DNA of 36,673 bases from a bacterium. GTDB taxonomy: Bacteria > CSSED10-310 > JAFGSJ01. Shown here in pieces: positions 16,352 through 26,700 of this stretch. The notes below the pieces were generated by a model, which made no database searches, was not told the DNA's origin, and worked only from the letters and a program-made list of their open reading frames with translations. The stretch covers positions 1-36,673 of the forward strand of contig JAFGSJ010000101.1 of NCBI GenBank assembly GCA_016934675.1, in the 5' to 3' direction. Position 1 is the first letter of the stretch. The number at the start of each line of letters is the position of its first letter. A program made the position numbers and the translations under genes.

Positions 16352-16873
16352 TCAATCTCCATTACACTCTCTGGTTGTCACATGAAACCGTTCGAATATA
16401 GGAAACAGGAGCAGGGCCAGTAATCCATTGATCATAGCTTCCGGAAACGATTTCAGGAAAATGAAGGTCAAAATGTCCAGAAATCCGTGGATAATACTGG
16501 TCTCGAGCATTGCTTTCAGGAATTCCCGACTGAGATCATTCAGAAGAGTCATTAAAACGATACAGGTGAATTGCAGAATTCTATTCGAGACGACGAATTT
16601 CGAGGCACTTATGCCCAGAAAGAAACCCAGTGCGGTTTTGATCAACGAGTTGATACCCATCAGCTCACTGGAAAGCGAATCCTCGAAGAAGCCGAGCATA
16701 AAGCCCACAATAGTACCCCGTTCAGGTCCCGAATAGAGGGAAATATAGACCAGTAGGATGATGGGTAGATTGGGCAAGATAAAGAAACGATCTATTTGCG
16801 GAAAAATACGGTCCAAGGTTGATTGGATCAAAATGAACAGGAAAAACGTCAGAATGAGAGGCAATCTGTTCAT
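16352..16873 (-). CDS. mreD: Rod shape-determining protein MreD
   Basis: MreD is the small integral membrane component of the elongasome that links MreC with the synthases. The 173-residue protein has about five hydrophobic segments (about 5-22, 34-50, 55-66, 80-92, 98-112 and 128-165, the last possibly two). It has the family pattern of an early LPNLPIILLVYISLYSGP segment and GFMLGFFEDSLSS, where an acidic residue after the Gly-Phe helix is typical. It starts 3 bases after mreC stops. MreD is poorly conserved in sequence, so gene order carries much of the assignment. Confidence 0.9.
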   Translation of the reverse strand: MNRLPLILTFFLFILIQSTLDRIFPQIDRFFILPNLPIILLVYISLYSGPERGTIVGFMLGFFEDSLSSELMGINSLIKTALGFFLGISASKFVVSNRILQFTCIVLMTLLNDLSREFLKAMLETSIIHGFLDILTFIFLKSFPEAMINGLLALLLFPIFERFHVTTRECNGD

Positions 16874-16876
16874 GAA

Positions 16877-17704
16877 TCAGTTCTCCGACACGCTTTGTTC
16901 GATCTGGACCACGACCAGGACTTCCTCGATGCGACTCAAATCAACGGCTGGTTCGATCTCGATCGTTTTATAGAAAAGGTCGCCTTTCTCGATATCGATA
17001 TTCTTCACGGTCCCGATCAATAATCCTTTGGGAAAGACCTGATCGAGTCCGGAAGTTATAATCAGATCGCCGGTTGCGATCTGGGCCCTTTGATAAACAA
17101 AATCCATTTTCAAGAGTGGGTTGATATAACTGTAGCCCCTGACCAAACCGTTATCCCGGCTTTTCTGATCAAGGGCGGCGATCGAACAGTTCTGATCGGT
17201 GATAACCTGCACTTTGGCGGAATAGTTCAGGGTTTCAATGATTCGACCGACAACACCGGCTGAATTGATGACGCCCTGGTATTTTCGAATACCATGATTG
17301 CTGCCTTTATCGATGATCAGTGTGCCCTGAGGTGTAATGGGGCTTTTGCCGATCACTTTGGCTGCGATGGTTTGATATGGCAGATTCTGCTGCAGATTGA
17401 GTATTTCTTCGAGTCGAACGACCTGTTTCTGGGCCTCGGTCAATTCGTTGATTTTAGTCTTCAGGGCAATGTTCTCTTTAGTAATGCGTTCATATTCGTC
17501 CCTGATATAGAGCAGCATAGAGCCGCGTTGCAGGACATCTTTCAGATCATCGAAAACTGAAATCAGCACCTTTTGAATAGGCGTGAACAGCATCAGGATA
17601 GCATTATCCAATACACGGAGTTGAAAGGTCAATAAGCAGAGTGACAAAACCATGAAGAAGAGGAAAATGAAAATCGGTTTTGAATATTGGAGCAGATCGT
17701 GCAT
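16877..17704 (-). CDS. mreC: Rod shape-determining protein MreC
   Basis: MreC is the periplasmic scaffold of the elongasome and contacts PBP2. The 275-residue protein has an N-terminal membrane helix (about 10-33), a coiled-coil stretch (about 65-105, ENIALKTKINELTEAQKQV) and the double beta-barrel domain from about 110, with the recognisable pairs AKVIGKSPI, LIIDKGSNHGI, GVINSAGVVGRI and GDLIITSGLDQVFPKGLLIG. ATG 17704 is supported by the anchor position; GGAGTG lies somewhat far upstream. A 136-base spacer with hairpins separates it from mreB. Confidence 0.94.
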   Translation of the reverse strand: MHDLLQYSKPIFIFLFFMVLSLCLLTFQLRVLDNAILMLFTPIQKVLISVFDDLKDVLQRGSMLLYIRDEYERITKENIALKTKINELTEAQKQVVRLEEILNLQQNLPYQTIAAKVIGKSPITPQGTLIIDKGSNHGIRKYQGVINSAGVVGRIIETLNYSAKVQVITDQNCSIAALDQKSRDNGLVRGYSYINPLLKMDFVYQRAQIATGDLIITSGLDQVFPKGLLIGTVKNIDIEKGDLFYKTIEIEPAVDLSRIEEVLVVVQIEQSVSEN

Positions 17705-17762
17705 ATTCGTGTATCACTCCGTTCCATCATCGCAGGCCCGGGGTCTTGCCCGGTGCAGGGCT

Positions 17763-17782
17763 GGAAAGGAATAAACCTTTCC
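17763..17782. other. Hairpin in the mreB-mreC spacer
   Basis: GGAAAGG (17763-17769) and CCTTTCC (17776-17782) are perfectly complementary around a 6-base AT-rich loop. Further GC-rich complementary strings (GCCC/GGGC and CCGGG/CCCGG) lie at 17731-17760 on the mreC side. The element lacks a T-run, so it is more likely a partial terminator, pausing site or RNA-processing/stability element than a full terminator. It could lower mreC expression relative to mreB. Confidence 0.45.
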
Positions 17783-17840
17783 ATACTTGCTAAGAGCCCT
17801 TTTCTTCGTGACCGACCTGCTCCGACGCAACCCGGTCCGA

Positions 17841-18884
<1,044 letters not shown>

Positions 18885-18924
18885 CTATAGTAGCAGATAA
18901 TAACCTTTTTGTCATATGTTAGCT

Positions 18925-20331
18925 TCACTCTTCACGTTCGTCACGTTCACGCAAATTGTATTCCTTCATCTTTGTTTGCAGACTTTTTCGAGAAATACCC
19001 AGGAGGTTCGCGGCTTTGGTAATATTGCCGCCAGTTTCTTGGAGCATGCGGATAATCAAGCCTCGCTCGACTCGCTGGGTATGCTTTTTCACTGCTTCTT
19101 TCAGGGACGGGACTGTACCGTCATCGTGATCCGTTTCGATCGGATCACGCCCGTTCCTGCTGAGAAGCTGCGGTAGCTCACTTGCGATGATTTTGGGACC
19201 CTCACTCAACAGAATGCACCGTTCCATCACGTTTTCCAGTTCACGAATATTGCCTGGCCAGTTGTAATTCATCAACATGTTCCGAGCATCGTCCTCAAAA
19301 CCCACGACCTGTTTACCCAATTTGGTATTGAATTTTTGAAGAAAATAATCGATCAGGAAGGGAATATCATCGATTCGTTCCCGCAGTGAGGGTAAACGGA
19401 TCGGGACCACATTCAATCTATAAAAGAGGTCCTGACGGAACTTACCCTTCTGGACCTCGACTTCGAGGTCTGAATTGGTGGCGGCCAGAAGCCGGACGTT
19501 CATCTTGATCGTCTTTAAGCCCCCGACCCGCTCGAATTCCTGTTCCTGAAGGCAGCGCAACAGCTTGACCTGCATTTCCTTGGGAATTTCACCGATCTCA
19601 TCCAAAAATAAAGTGCCACCTTCCGCCAGTTCGAATCGACCCGGTTTCGATGTGACAGCTCCGGTAAATGCACCCTTTTCATAACCGAATAATTCGCTTT
19701 CGAGCAGGTTCTCCGGTATGGCCGCACAATTGATTTTAATGAACGGTTTGTTCTTGACAAGGCTATGGGCATGAATGGCCTTGGCTACCAATTCCTTGCC
19801 CGTTCCACTCTCTCCCAGAATCAGGATGGTGGTCGGACTGGCAGCCACCTTATCGATGATGGCATAGATCTCCTGCATCTGCTTGCTTTGCCCGATTAAG
19901 GCATACCGACCGGGATACACAACCTCATCTGAAACCTCTTGCTCAGACAATCGAAAGGTACTGACCGCTTTCTGGACGGCCTGCACAATTTCATCCTTCT
20001 CAAATGGTTTGGTGATATAATCGATTGCTCCCTTCTTCATGGCCACCACAGCAGTCTCGATCGTCCCATGTGCTGTTATCATGATCACAGGAAGCCTTGG
20101 ATATACCTCGGATACACGCTCGAGCACTTCGAGTCCGTCCAGACCGGGCATTTTTAGATCAGTGATAATGGTCTGATAAACATCTTTAGTCAGAAACTCG
20201 ATCACCTCGCAGCCATCAGCCGCAACAGACACCTCATAACCCTCTTTCTCGAGGATTGCCTGCAGTATTTTCCGCATATTGAGTTGATCATCAGCAATAA
20301 GAATCCGCGCGCCTTGTGTGAGAGTCTGCAT
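18925..20331 (-). CDS. Sigma-54-dependent NtrC-type response regulator
   Basis: The 468-residue protein is a two-component activator of sigma-54 promoters. The receiver domain (about 8-122) has acidic residues Asp14-Asp15, the phospho-acceptor Asp58 in ITDLKMPG, and the conserved Thr and Lys (MITAH; TKPF). The AAA+ domain has Walker A GESGTGKE (173-180), the sigma-54-contacting GAFTGA loop (220-225), Walker B LFLDEIGE and the arginine-finger region [17 protein letters not shown] Fis-type helix-turn-helix closes the protein (about 424-463, [20 protein letters not shown]). ATG 20331 is preferred over GTG 20334 for spacing to AGGGGG. No cognate kinase is adjacent. Its place directly ahead of mreB suggests a link to shape or envelope control, which is inference. 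Confidence 0.93.
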   Translation of the reverse strand: MQTLTQGARILIADDQLNMRKILQAILEKEGYEVSVAADGCEVIEFLTKDVYQTIITDLKMPGLDGLEVLERVSEVYPRLPVIMITAHGTIETAVVAMKKGAIDYITKPFEKDEIVQAVQKAVSTFRLSEQEVSDEVVYPGRYALIGQSKQMQEIYAIIDKVAASPTTILILGESGTGKELVAKAIHAHSLVKNKPFIKINCAAIPENLLESELFGYEKGAFTGAVTSKPGRFELAEGGTLFLDEIGEIPKEMQVKLLRCLQEQEFERVGGLKTIKMNVRLLAATNSDLEVEVQKGKFRQDLFYRLNVVPIRLPSLRERIDDIPFLIDYFLQKFNTKLGKQVVGFEDDARNMLMNYNWPGNIRELENVMERCILLSEGPKIIASELPQLLSRNGRDPIETDHDDGTVPSLKEAVKKHTQRVERGLIIRMLQETGGNITKAANLLGISRKSLQTKMKEYNLRERDEREE

Positions 20332-20343
20332 CACACCGCCCCC

Positions 20344-20369
20344 TTGTCACAACGCTGACAACACGTCAG
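20344..20369. promoter_or_regulatory. Overlapping inverted repeats ahead of the NtrC-type gene
   Basis: TTGTCA-N6-TGACAA (20344-20361) and CTGAC-N5-GTCAG (20355-20369) are two perfect inverted repeats that share bases, just upstream of the regulator's start. A weak promoter-like pair lies farther upstream on the minus strand (TTGAAA at 20402-20407, 16-base spacer, TATTAC at 20380-20385), which would put the repeats in the early transcribed leader. They could be an operator for autoregulation or a leader hairpin. Confidence 0.4.
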
Positions 20370-20480
20370 GTTTATAACAGTAATATATCTCATGGCTTGT
20401 TTTTCAATGAAAATATAGACAACTACCCCTCATTCACGCTGTGACTGTGGGAATCCGGATTGGGTTTTTACGAGACCTGA

Positions 20481-23414
20481 TCAGAAACTGGTGCCAATAG
20501 TGAACTGATAGACCGTGTCACCGATGTATTCATGGATATTGTACTTGCGAGACCAGTCAAAACGGAGTTCAAAATAGCCCAAACTCCAATAAATACCAAA
20601 GCCCTGAGTGCTTTTCAAGTCCACGAAATGGAAACCTTTTTCGCTGGTGTGCTCCCAGAGCGTGAGGTCCTGCTCGTCAAACCAGGCCGTGCCAAAATCC
20701 CAATAGAGGGCCCCTCGAATATTGGTAAACGAACCCAGAAAGGAGACATGGATGATATCGATCAGAGGAAAACGATACTCGACATTGAACAAGGCATAAT
20801 TATTGCCGACCAATTCATTGTATTTATAGCCGCGGAGCGTTGTCCCGCCACCAAGTGAGAAGGCCATCTGGTCCTCACCCGTGCTGAAAGCACCTGCCAA
20901 CCTGAAGGCCAGGAGGGACCGGGCCGTAACCCGCTGGAATGCCCGCATATTATACGTGTACAGGATAAAATCGTAATAATCGTCAGCGAGCGGGAGGCCA
21001 CGCGAAACCCCCAACCTGACCGCACTGCCCTGATAAGCTCCAAAGTAACGGTAACGGATCGTATCACGCACGAAATTCAGTTGCAGATCATAGAGGTTCC
21101 GGGTCACATCCGGAAGGACCTCATAATTGTTCGTGGCATAATTATAGACGGGGTAACCTTCATACTTATAACGGTAGAAGGAGTTGGTCGCACTAAACCG
21201 GTGATACCTGTCCAGCGGATACTCGGCATACGCTGATACCCCGGTATATTTGAATTGAAATTGCTCCAAATCGGAAGACGCATCAGTATAATAATAAGTC
21301 ACATCGCGGTAATCACTGAGCGAAACAGCCCAATTGATTCTGTGCTTGAGATTGTAATAGGTCAAGCCGATACTGGAATCGCTTTGGATTGTTACTAATT
21401 CAAGCAGGAAACGATGATCACCTAAAATATCGCTGAAATAGAGATAGCCCGCCCCATAATACAGCCCGTCCGTCCGGTAGCCGGCTAGGACTTCGGCAGC
21501 ATCGGGCAATAATTTAAACCGGACCTTTTTGCCTTCGATCGGACCGGCTTCCTGATCACCTTCGAGATAGGCAATCAAATCGTTCTGGTCGTGGCTCGCC
21601 GTGTCGGACGCTGAACCGGCGCCCTCAGCTTCTTCAGACCCGATACTTGGAATCACTATCTCTGTAGGGACTGAAAAATCCTTGCAGAATTTTTCATCGA
21701 GTGTACTGGGATAGTCCATATATCCAGTCGAATACTGTGATTTATTGTATGTTTCAAAATAAATTTTTGAGCCATCAGGCGAGTATTGCGGTAAGCCAAA
21801 GCCGCTATATGTATTGGTCAACTGACGAATTTTAGAGTTCTCGAAGTCAAGCTCATAGATATTTAGAATCAAGTTACGATCGGCGATATAGACGACTTTT
21901 TTCCCATCGGCTGACCAGGCCGGGGCCTGATGGTTGTATTCTGTCGCGGTCAATTGGACCGGAATCCGCTCCTGATAGGGCTCGATCAGGACCAATTGCA
22001 GGAAACCGTTCCGCTCGGAACAGTAAATCAGAGCATTGCCGTCGGGTCGGAATGCGGGATATCGATCGACAAATGGATCGAATGTGACCCGTTCGATCAG
22101 CTCGGAGTCCCGATTATAGGAATATATATCGCTCTGACCCTGGTCATCATCGGCTGAGAAAACGATGGTCCGTGTATCAGCCGAAAAGGTCGGACTGGTC
22201 AGATTATTGAGATTTGTCTTGATTTCATCGACGAGAGCCCCGGAAATCGGGTTGAGTAACATGAGAACATTCTCGCCTTCCTTTTTAACGGCACAGGCCA
22301 AGACACTCCCATCCGGCGCCCAGACCAGGTTTCGACCATGCTCGTCGCTATAACCGAGGAGCATTTCATATTTCGTTCCCTGAAAATTCTTGGTAAGAAT
22401 GTCCAGATACTTGCCTTGGTCCGCGGTGAGCAGATTGATATCCAACTCACCTCGTTGGGTGGACAGCACAGCCAGGATATCGCCCGAAGGCGAGAGCGAT
22501 GTTTGCAGGTACTGACCGCGTTGAAAGATCGAAAAATCCTCGTGCGGTAACAAAGTGCCAATAGTATCCGGAGATGTACCATCGATACCCACTCGCCAAA
22601 ACTTTTCCTTGAGATAGGTCTGCCAGTCCGTATCGAATTCCTTGTACGTTATCTCGAAAGCTCTTTTTATTGCCTCGCGGAAATGCTTGGTCTTGCTCTT
22701 GGACAATTCCCACAGTAGTCTGCGCAGGCCTTTATAGCCATAAGTCTCGACCATATAATCCACAGCAGATTGTCCGAGGCGATAACCCAGGAAGGTATTG
22801 CTGATATAGTTGAAATCGTGCAGATCGTTCAGGTCCGGTAACGACTCATTTAAGACCGCATCCCGTAAGACCTGCAGCCCGAAGGCGTCCCACGCCCCCT
22901 CCATATGGGCAGCCATGCCCTCCATGAACCAATCCGGCACATTACTGAACGCCTGCCCCAAAGCAGAATGAAAAATGATCTCATACTGAAAAATGTGAGT
23001 CAATTCATGATATATCAACCGCCTGACCTCCTCACGCGGCCCATCTACCGGTAAAACCATCCGACTATGCAGTATCTCTGAAAACCCGCCCACACCTTCG
23101 CTGATATCACCTAAGATAATATTCGTCTGTTGGAATTCCCGTTGATTACGAAACATGATAAACGGGATCCGGCTGGGCAGATCGAAATTGAGGACCTCAT
23201 GATGATGAGTATACGCTTGCTCGGCCACTTTAGAATACTCTTCGAGCAGATTTTCAGCTCCCCGATAATAGTAAATGTTGAAATGCTCGGTATCGTATAA
23301 ACGCCAATCAAGGTCGACATAACTTATCTTATTCTTTGAGGTCTGAGCCCAGCCTGGACCAATTATGATCAAACATCCCCAGACCAGGAGACAAAATGAG
23401 GCGACTTTTCGCAT
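20481..23414 (-). CDS. Metalloprotease, beta-propeller and Omp85-like barrel fusion
   Basis: This 977-residue exported protein combines three parts. A signal peptide (about 1-23) is followed by a gluzincin-type metallopeptidase domain with HELTH at 136-140 and a third zinc-ligand candidate Glu165 in DWFMEGMAAHME. Residues about 285-600 are a TolB/PD40-like propeller with repeated blades (SPSGDILAVLST, WAPDGSVLACAV, FRPDGNALIYCS, WSADGKKVVYIAD, YSPDGSKIYFET). After a charged linker, residues about 640-977 form beta strands with the Omp85 substrate-loop signature LGGGTTLRGYKYNELVGNN and a terminal aromatic (TIGTSF), as required for outer-membrane insertion. The protein probably sits in the outer membrane with protease and propeller in the periplasm. 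ATG 23414 has AAAAGGA ahead. It is 20 bases after a lipoprotein gene. Substrate unknown. Confidence 0.8.
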   Translation of the reverse strand: MRKVASFCLLVWGCLIIIGPGWAQTSKNKISYVDLDWRLYDTEHFNIYYYRGAENLLEEYSKVAEQAYTHHHEVLNFDLPSRIPFIMFRNQREFQQTNIILGDISEGVGGFSEILHSRMVLPVDGPREEVRRLIYHELTHIFQYEIIFHSALGQAFSNVPDWFMEGMAAHMEGAWDAFGLQVLRDAVLNESLPDLNDLHDFNYISNTFLGYRLGQSAVDYMVETYGYKGLRRLLWELSKSKTKHFREAIKRAFEITYKEFDTDWQTYLKEKFWRVGIDGTSPDTIGTLLPHEDFSIFQRGQYLQTSLSPSGDILAVLSTQRGELDINLLTADQGKYLDILTKNFQGTKYEMLLGYSDEHGRNLVWAPDGSVLACAVKKEGENVLMLLNPISGALVDEIKTNLNNLTSPTFSADTRTIVFSADDDQGQSDIYSYNRDSELIERVTFDPFVDRYPAFRPDGNALIYCSERNGFLQLVLIEPYQERIPVQLTATEYNHQAPAWSADGKKVVYIADRNLILNIYELDFENSKIRQLTNTYSGFGLPQYSPDGSKIYFETYNKSQYSTGYMDYPSTLDEKFCKDFSVPTEIVIPSIGSEEAEGAGSASDTASHDQNDLIAYLEGDQEAGPIEGKKVRFKLLPDAAEVLAGYRTDGLYYGAGYLYFSDILGDHRFLLELVTIQSDSSIGLTYYNLKHRINWAVSLSDYRDVTYYYTDASSDLEQFQFKYTGVSAYAEYPLDRYHRFSATNSFYRYKYEGYPVYNYATNNYEVLPDVTRNLYDLQLNFVRDTIRYRYFGAYQGSAVRLGVSRGLPLADDYYDFILYTYNMRAFQRVTARSLLAFRLAGAFSTGEDQMAFSLGGGTTLRGYKYNELVGNNYALFNVEYRFPLIDIIHVSFLGSFTNIRGALYWDFGTAWFDEQDLTLWEHTSEKGFHFVDLKSTQGFGIYWSLGYFELRFDWSRKYNIHEYIGDTVYQFTIGTSF

Positions 23415-23434
23415 AGCATCATCCTTTTCGGGCT

Positions 23435-24127
23435 TTAACGTAAGAGGTATCTGTTCTCGGCCCGAGATTGGGGCGAGAGATGTGAAACAAGCTTGTCTAC
23501 CTGATTTTCAATGAGTTCATAAAAGCCATAAATCGAGGTGGAACTGCTCTCACGTTCCATCATCGTCTGGTCCAGGAATTTATCATCAAAGAGAAACTCC
23601 CCATCGGAGGTCCTGACCAGATAAGCTTCCATTTCAACTTCAAGGCTGATCCTCTCGACCCAGACATCCCGATAATAGGTCCTCCCCGTTCGCTCATCTA
23701 AATATTCCTGGCGTTCATAACCTGACGTGTCCTTGTTGTTGAAGAGGATACTGCCCCCAAAAATGGCATCGGCTGCGAGCATGTGACCGATCTCTTGGAA
23801 ATACTCACCCTTTCGCTTGACTGTCCCCTGGGATTCTTGCTCGATCCGTTCGATCGCTGCTTTCGTCTCATCGGCTGAGACGACTTCCAGGCCCAATGTA
23901 TTCTGCAATTGATCGCGCAATTGCTTCGCCGTTTCTTGGCCCGGATCGAATTGTTGCTCGGTAGACAGAAAATCGAGCACTACCACTTTCTCAATGTTAT
24001 CAAGTTTAATTCGAGCCGATGTTGGAACATTAACGGTCACGTTGATGATGTGACGATTACATCCGGTCAATAGCATGACCACACCCCACAACAATGCCAG
24101 ACTTGCTTTGCCCCTATTCATTTTCAC
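23435..24127 (-). CDS. Lipoprotein with CsgG/LpoB-like domain
   Basis: The 230-residue product has a lipobox, Leu-Leu-Thr-Gly-Cys, with the lipidated Cys at position 23, so it should be anchored in a membrane, most likely the outer one. The body shows alpha/beta alternation like the CsgG/LpoB/TolB-N fold: VVVLDFLSTEQQ, then a helix KQLRDQLQNTL, LEVVSADETKAAIERI, and IGHMLAADAIFGGSILF. No family signature is strong enough for a firm name. It starts at GTG 24127, overlapping the preceding stop as GTGA and with AAAGGA ahead, or at ATG 24121. Wedged between a YfhO protein and an outer-membrane barrel protein, it may be an accessory of either. Confidence 0.7.
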   Translation of the reverse strand: MKMNRGKASLALLWGVVMLLTGCNRHIINVTVNVPTSARIKLDNIEKVVVLDFLSTEQQFDPGQETAKQLRDQLQNTLGLEVVSADETKAAIERIEQESQGTVKRKGEYFQEIGHMLAADAIFGGSILFNNKDTSGYERQEYLDERTGRTYYRDVWVERISLEVEMEAYLVRTSDGEFLFDDKFLDQTMMERESSSTSIYGFYELIENQVDKLVSHLSPQSRAENRYLLR

Positions 24128-26700
24128 AGATCAATCCTTTCTCTCGGCCCACTGCCCTCAATCTTTAGATCGTTCTCTTTACCTATTAGTTTATTAGACC
24201 TTGATAAAAAAAAGAAAAGCGAACTAAAAAAAACAGTCAGAATGCTAAAAAAGAGACCCAGAACAATGGAAAAAGGCTTGTATGAAACGAGCAGGCGGTG
24301 CAGGCCCTGATCGAGTGGCACAGCCATGAACAAATAATTGGCCCGATACAGCGATTTCTTGGTCCCATCCTGCCAGACAGTCCAACCCGGCAGGTGTGTA
24401 ACAGGCAAATAAAGAAAGGACGAACCAGCACAGGAAACGTCCAATTTAAAACGATGATCGTTATTGCTTGTAATGTTCAATACCCTGGCAGCGGGATATG
24501 GACCTTGCCATTCACTCGAATATGGATATGTCTCCATCGGCGACATCTCGATAACCATATCTCGAAGAGGATTAAAAGCCGGGGCTAAAATCGCTCGCCG
24601 GGCCTGGTCCGGATTACCGACGAGCATGATCCGGTCCGGAACGAGAAAAGGCGGCAAGGGCGTCCGATCACGATAAATGGTCGCCCCTTCCCAATTGAAC
24701 ACCGGTTCCCACTGATCCAAACCCAATGGGGTTGCACTGATCAAATGAGTCACCCGACACATTCTCAAAAGCGCGTGATGCTTTTCGAGCCGCAGGCAAC
24801 GTTCCTCTGGCTCCTCCGGTCGAAAACTCAGGCCGAGCTCGGTCAGGATATCGTCCCAACGCACGAGTGACAAGGGGGAAGGTGTCCCAAGGTTGGGACA
24901 ATGATAAAAAAAGTTGTAACTGGGATGACAGAGCGAAATATACATGCCATCACCATATAAAGACTCCATCTCCGCATGATAATCGTTGAGCGTTTTGGAT
25001 ACCACCGCGAAACGGTCATGTTGGCCCAGCCGATTTTCGAGATATGTACCCGTCAGAGAAACGCGTTTGAAGGTTGTACTATCGACTATTGGGTTGAATG
25101 GCATGCTGAAATGCCACAAATCGACAATCATCAAAAGAAGAAAAAGCAGGCGACTGGATTTCATTATACTGAATCGAGTGGCCCAAAGCATAAACATAAT
25201 CCCCAGAGCAGTCATGAAAATGAGTGGAAGAAACAGGACCGGCGAGGCAAGGGAAGTGGCCGTGATGATGCCCTTGATCACCTTTTGAGCACGATCACTT
25301 CGGCCGAATTCAGTCGAAGCGATCTGGTCCAGGTAAGAGTTTTCGAGCGGGCCATATTCAGAGACATTATAATGTCTCTGCAAATATGGGCCCCAATGTT
25401 CCACAGTCTCGCTGGCAACAAAATGCATGGAAACACTGAACAGGGCAAAAACAGCACTGATGATCAGAATGATCAAACCGGCTGAGCGACGTGTTGTTGT
25501 CCGCCACAGGTTGATTCTGTCCCAGCCCAGGCCGGTCATGAGCGCAAGGACCAGGGTCGCCAGCAGAACGAAGCGGACCGGCAGGCGAAACGGAACGATT
25601 GCAGGCATGAGTTTGGCCAAGAGAAACAGTGGGGAAAATCTTCCGAGCATCAGCAGGACCGATCCGCACAGCACAAGACTCCATTCAGAAGGAACAGCCT
25701 TACGACCTGACCGACTACATACCAGGACAAAGAACATGAATAACGGCAGCAGTCCAAGGTAAACATGGGCTTCCCGAAGCGGCAAACCACTGAATCCCCA
25801 GGGATACGGTGCCGTAACACCGGCCAGGTTTTCGTATATATGTCGGACCGGTAAGGAGCTGATTCCAAAAAGATGGGGAAAAATGAAGGTCAGAAAATGA
25901 TGAGGGGGGAAAGACCCCTTAACCAGAAATGAGAGCGAAGCCTGCTGAGCACGTGTTGTATGCGGGACCAGCTCGAGACTGGGCAGGAGCTGGACCAGAC
26001 CGAGACCACACCCGATCAGCACTGCTCCTATCAGCATAACGGACTGCTTGGCTTTCAAGGGGGCACTTCTGCGTGAAAAAATACGTGCCAGCATCTGCAT
26101 AGCCACACCGGTCAGGACGATCAAGACGATCTGAGGATGTCCGATCAGCACCAGACATCCGAGACTACCCGCGAAATACAACCAGTCTCGATGACCGCTC
26201 AAACCGCGATATCCCCGTTCGCACCAGAAAAACAACCAAGGTGTCCAGGAGCTGGCCATCAGTATGGACAAATGAAACAAATGAGTAACCATGAAACCGG
26301 AGAAAGTAAAGGTCAAGGCAGCTAATAAGGCACCGAAGCCGCTTATCTTGTATAATCGGGCCAGCAGAAATGTCCCCAGTGCAGCCCAAAAATAATGAAA
26401 CATGATGGCCAGCACCACAGCAGCTTGAAACGGTAATAAACCAAACAGGACCAAATTGACGGGATAAAACATTCCGGTCTGTCCCTCGGCATGAAGCGGA
26501 AAACCGGCACAGTTTAATCGTGTCAGGAAGGGGAACATGCCCTGCTTCAATTGTTCGGCATAGACAAACTTGGCCGGAAGATAGAACGCCTTCAAATCAT
26601 GGAAAAAATACATATACCGTCCGGTCAGTAACGGTGCAAAAAAAATACAGACCAGGACAAATAGGAGTATGAGCGCATTAATCGAGGAAGTCCTATTCAT
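24124..26700 (-). CDS. YfhO-family membrane protein (copy 2)
   Basis: The 858-residue protein is a second YfhO-type GT-C-like membrane protein. It has the same N-terminal layout as the copy at 10949: FFHDLKAFYLPAKFVYAEQL, then GMFPFLTRLNCAGFPLHAEGQ and FYPVNLVLFGLLPF, followed by about a dozen helices. The C-terminal exported part contains LPGWTVWQDGTKKSLYRANY, which lines up with the equivalent segment of copy 1 (Pro-Gly-Trp, x2, Trp, Arg-Ala-Asn, Ala-Val-Pro, Gly-x-His). A last hydrophobic helix lies near 815-840. Pairwise conservation is low outside these motifs, so this is an old paralogue and not a recent duplication. It overlaps the sulfatase gene by 8 bases and the lipoprotein gene by 4. 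Proposed job: glycosyl transfer to an exported polymer or lipid; substrate unknown. Confidence 0.8.
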   Translation of the reverse strand: MNRTSSINALILLFVLVCIFFAPLLTGRYMYFFHDLKAFYLPAKFVYAEQLKQGMFPFLTRLNCAGFPLHAEGQTGMFYPVNLVLFGLLPFQAAVVLAIMFHYFWAALGTFLLARLYKISGFGALLAALTFTFSGFMVTHLFHLSILMASSWTPWLFFWCERGYRGLSGHRDWLYFAGSLGCLVLIGHPQIVLIVLTGVAMQMLARIFSRRSAPLKAKQSVMLIGAVLIGCGLGLVQLLPSLELVPHTTRAQQASLSFLVKGSFPPHHFLTFIFPHLFGISSLPVRHIYENLAGVTAPYPWGFSGLPLREAHVYLGLLPLFMFFVLVCSRSGRKAVPSEWSLVLCGSVLLMLGRFSPLFLLAKLMPAIVPFRLPVRFVLLATLVLALMTGLGWDRINLWRTTTRRSAGLIILIISAVFALFSVSMHFVASETVEHWGPYLQRHYNVSEYGPLENSYLDQIASTEFGRSDRAQKVIKGIITATSLASPVLFLPLIFMTALGIMFMLWATRFSIMKSSRLLFLLLMIVDLWHFSMPFNPIVDSTTFKRVSLTGTYLENRLGQHDRFAVVSKTLNDYHAEMESLYGDGMYISLCHPSYNFFYHCPNLGTPSPLSLVRWDDILTELGLSFRPEEPEERCLRLEKHHALLRMCRVTHLISATPLGLDQWEPVFNWEGATIYRDRTPLPPFLVPDRIMLVGNPDQARRAILAPAFNPLRDMVIEMSPMETYPYSSEWQGPYPAARVLNITSNNDHRFKLDVSCAGSSFLYLPVTHLPGWTVWQDGTKKSLYRANYLFMAVPLDQGLHRLLVSYKPFSIVLGLFFSILTVFFSSLFFFLSRSNKLIGKENDLKIEGSGPRERIDL

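Noticed and set aside
20440..20480. Palindrome AATCCGGATT after the protease-barrel gene as a terminator
   Set aside because: The stem is short and no T-run follows on the minus strand.
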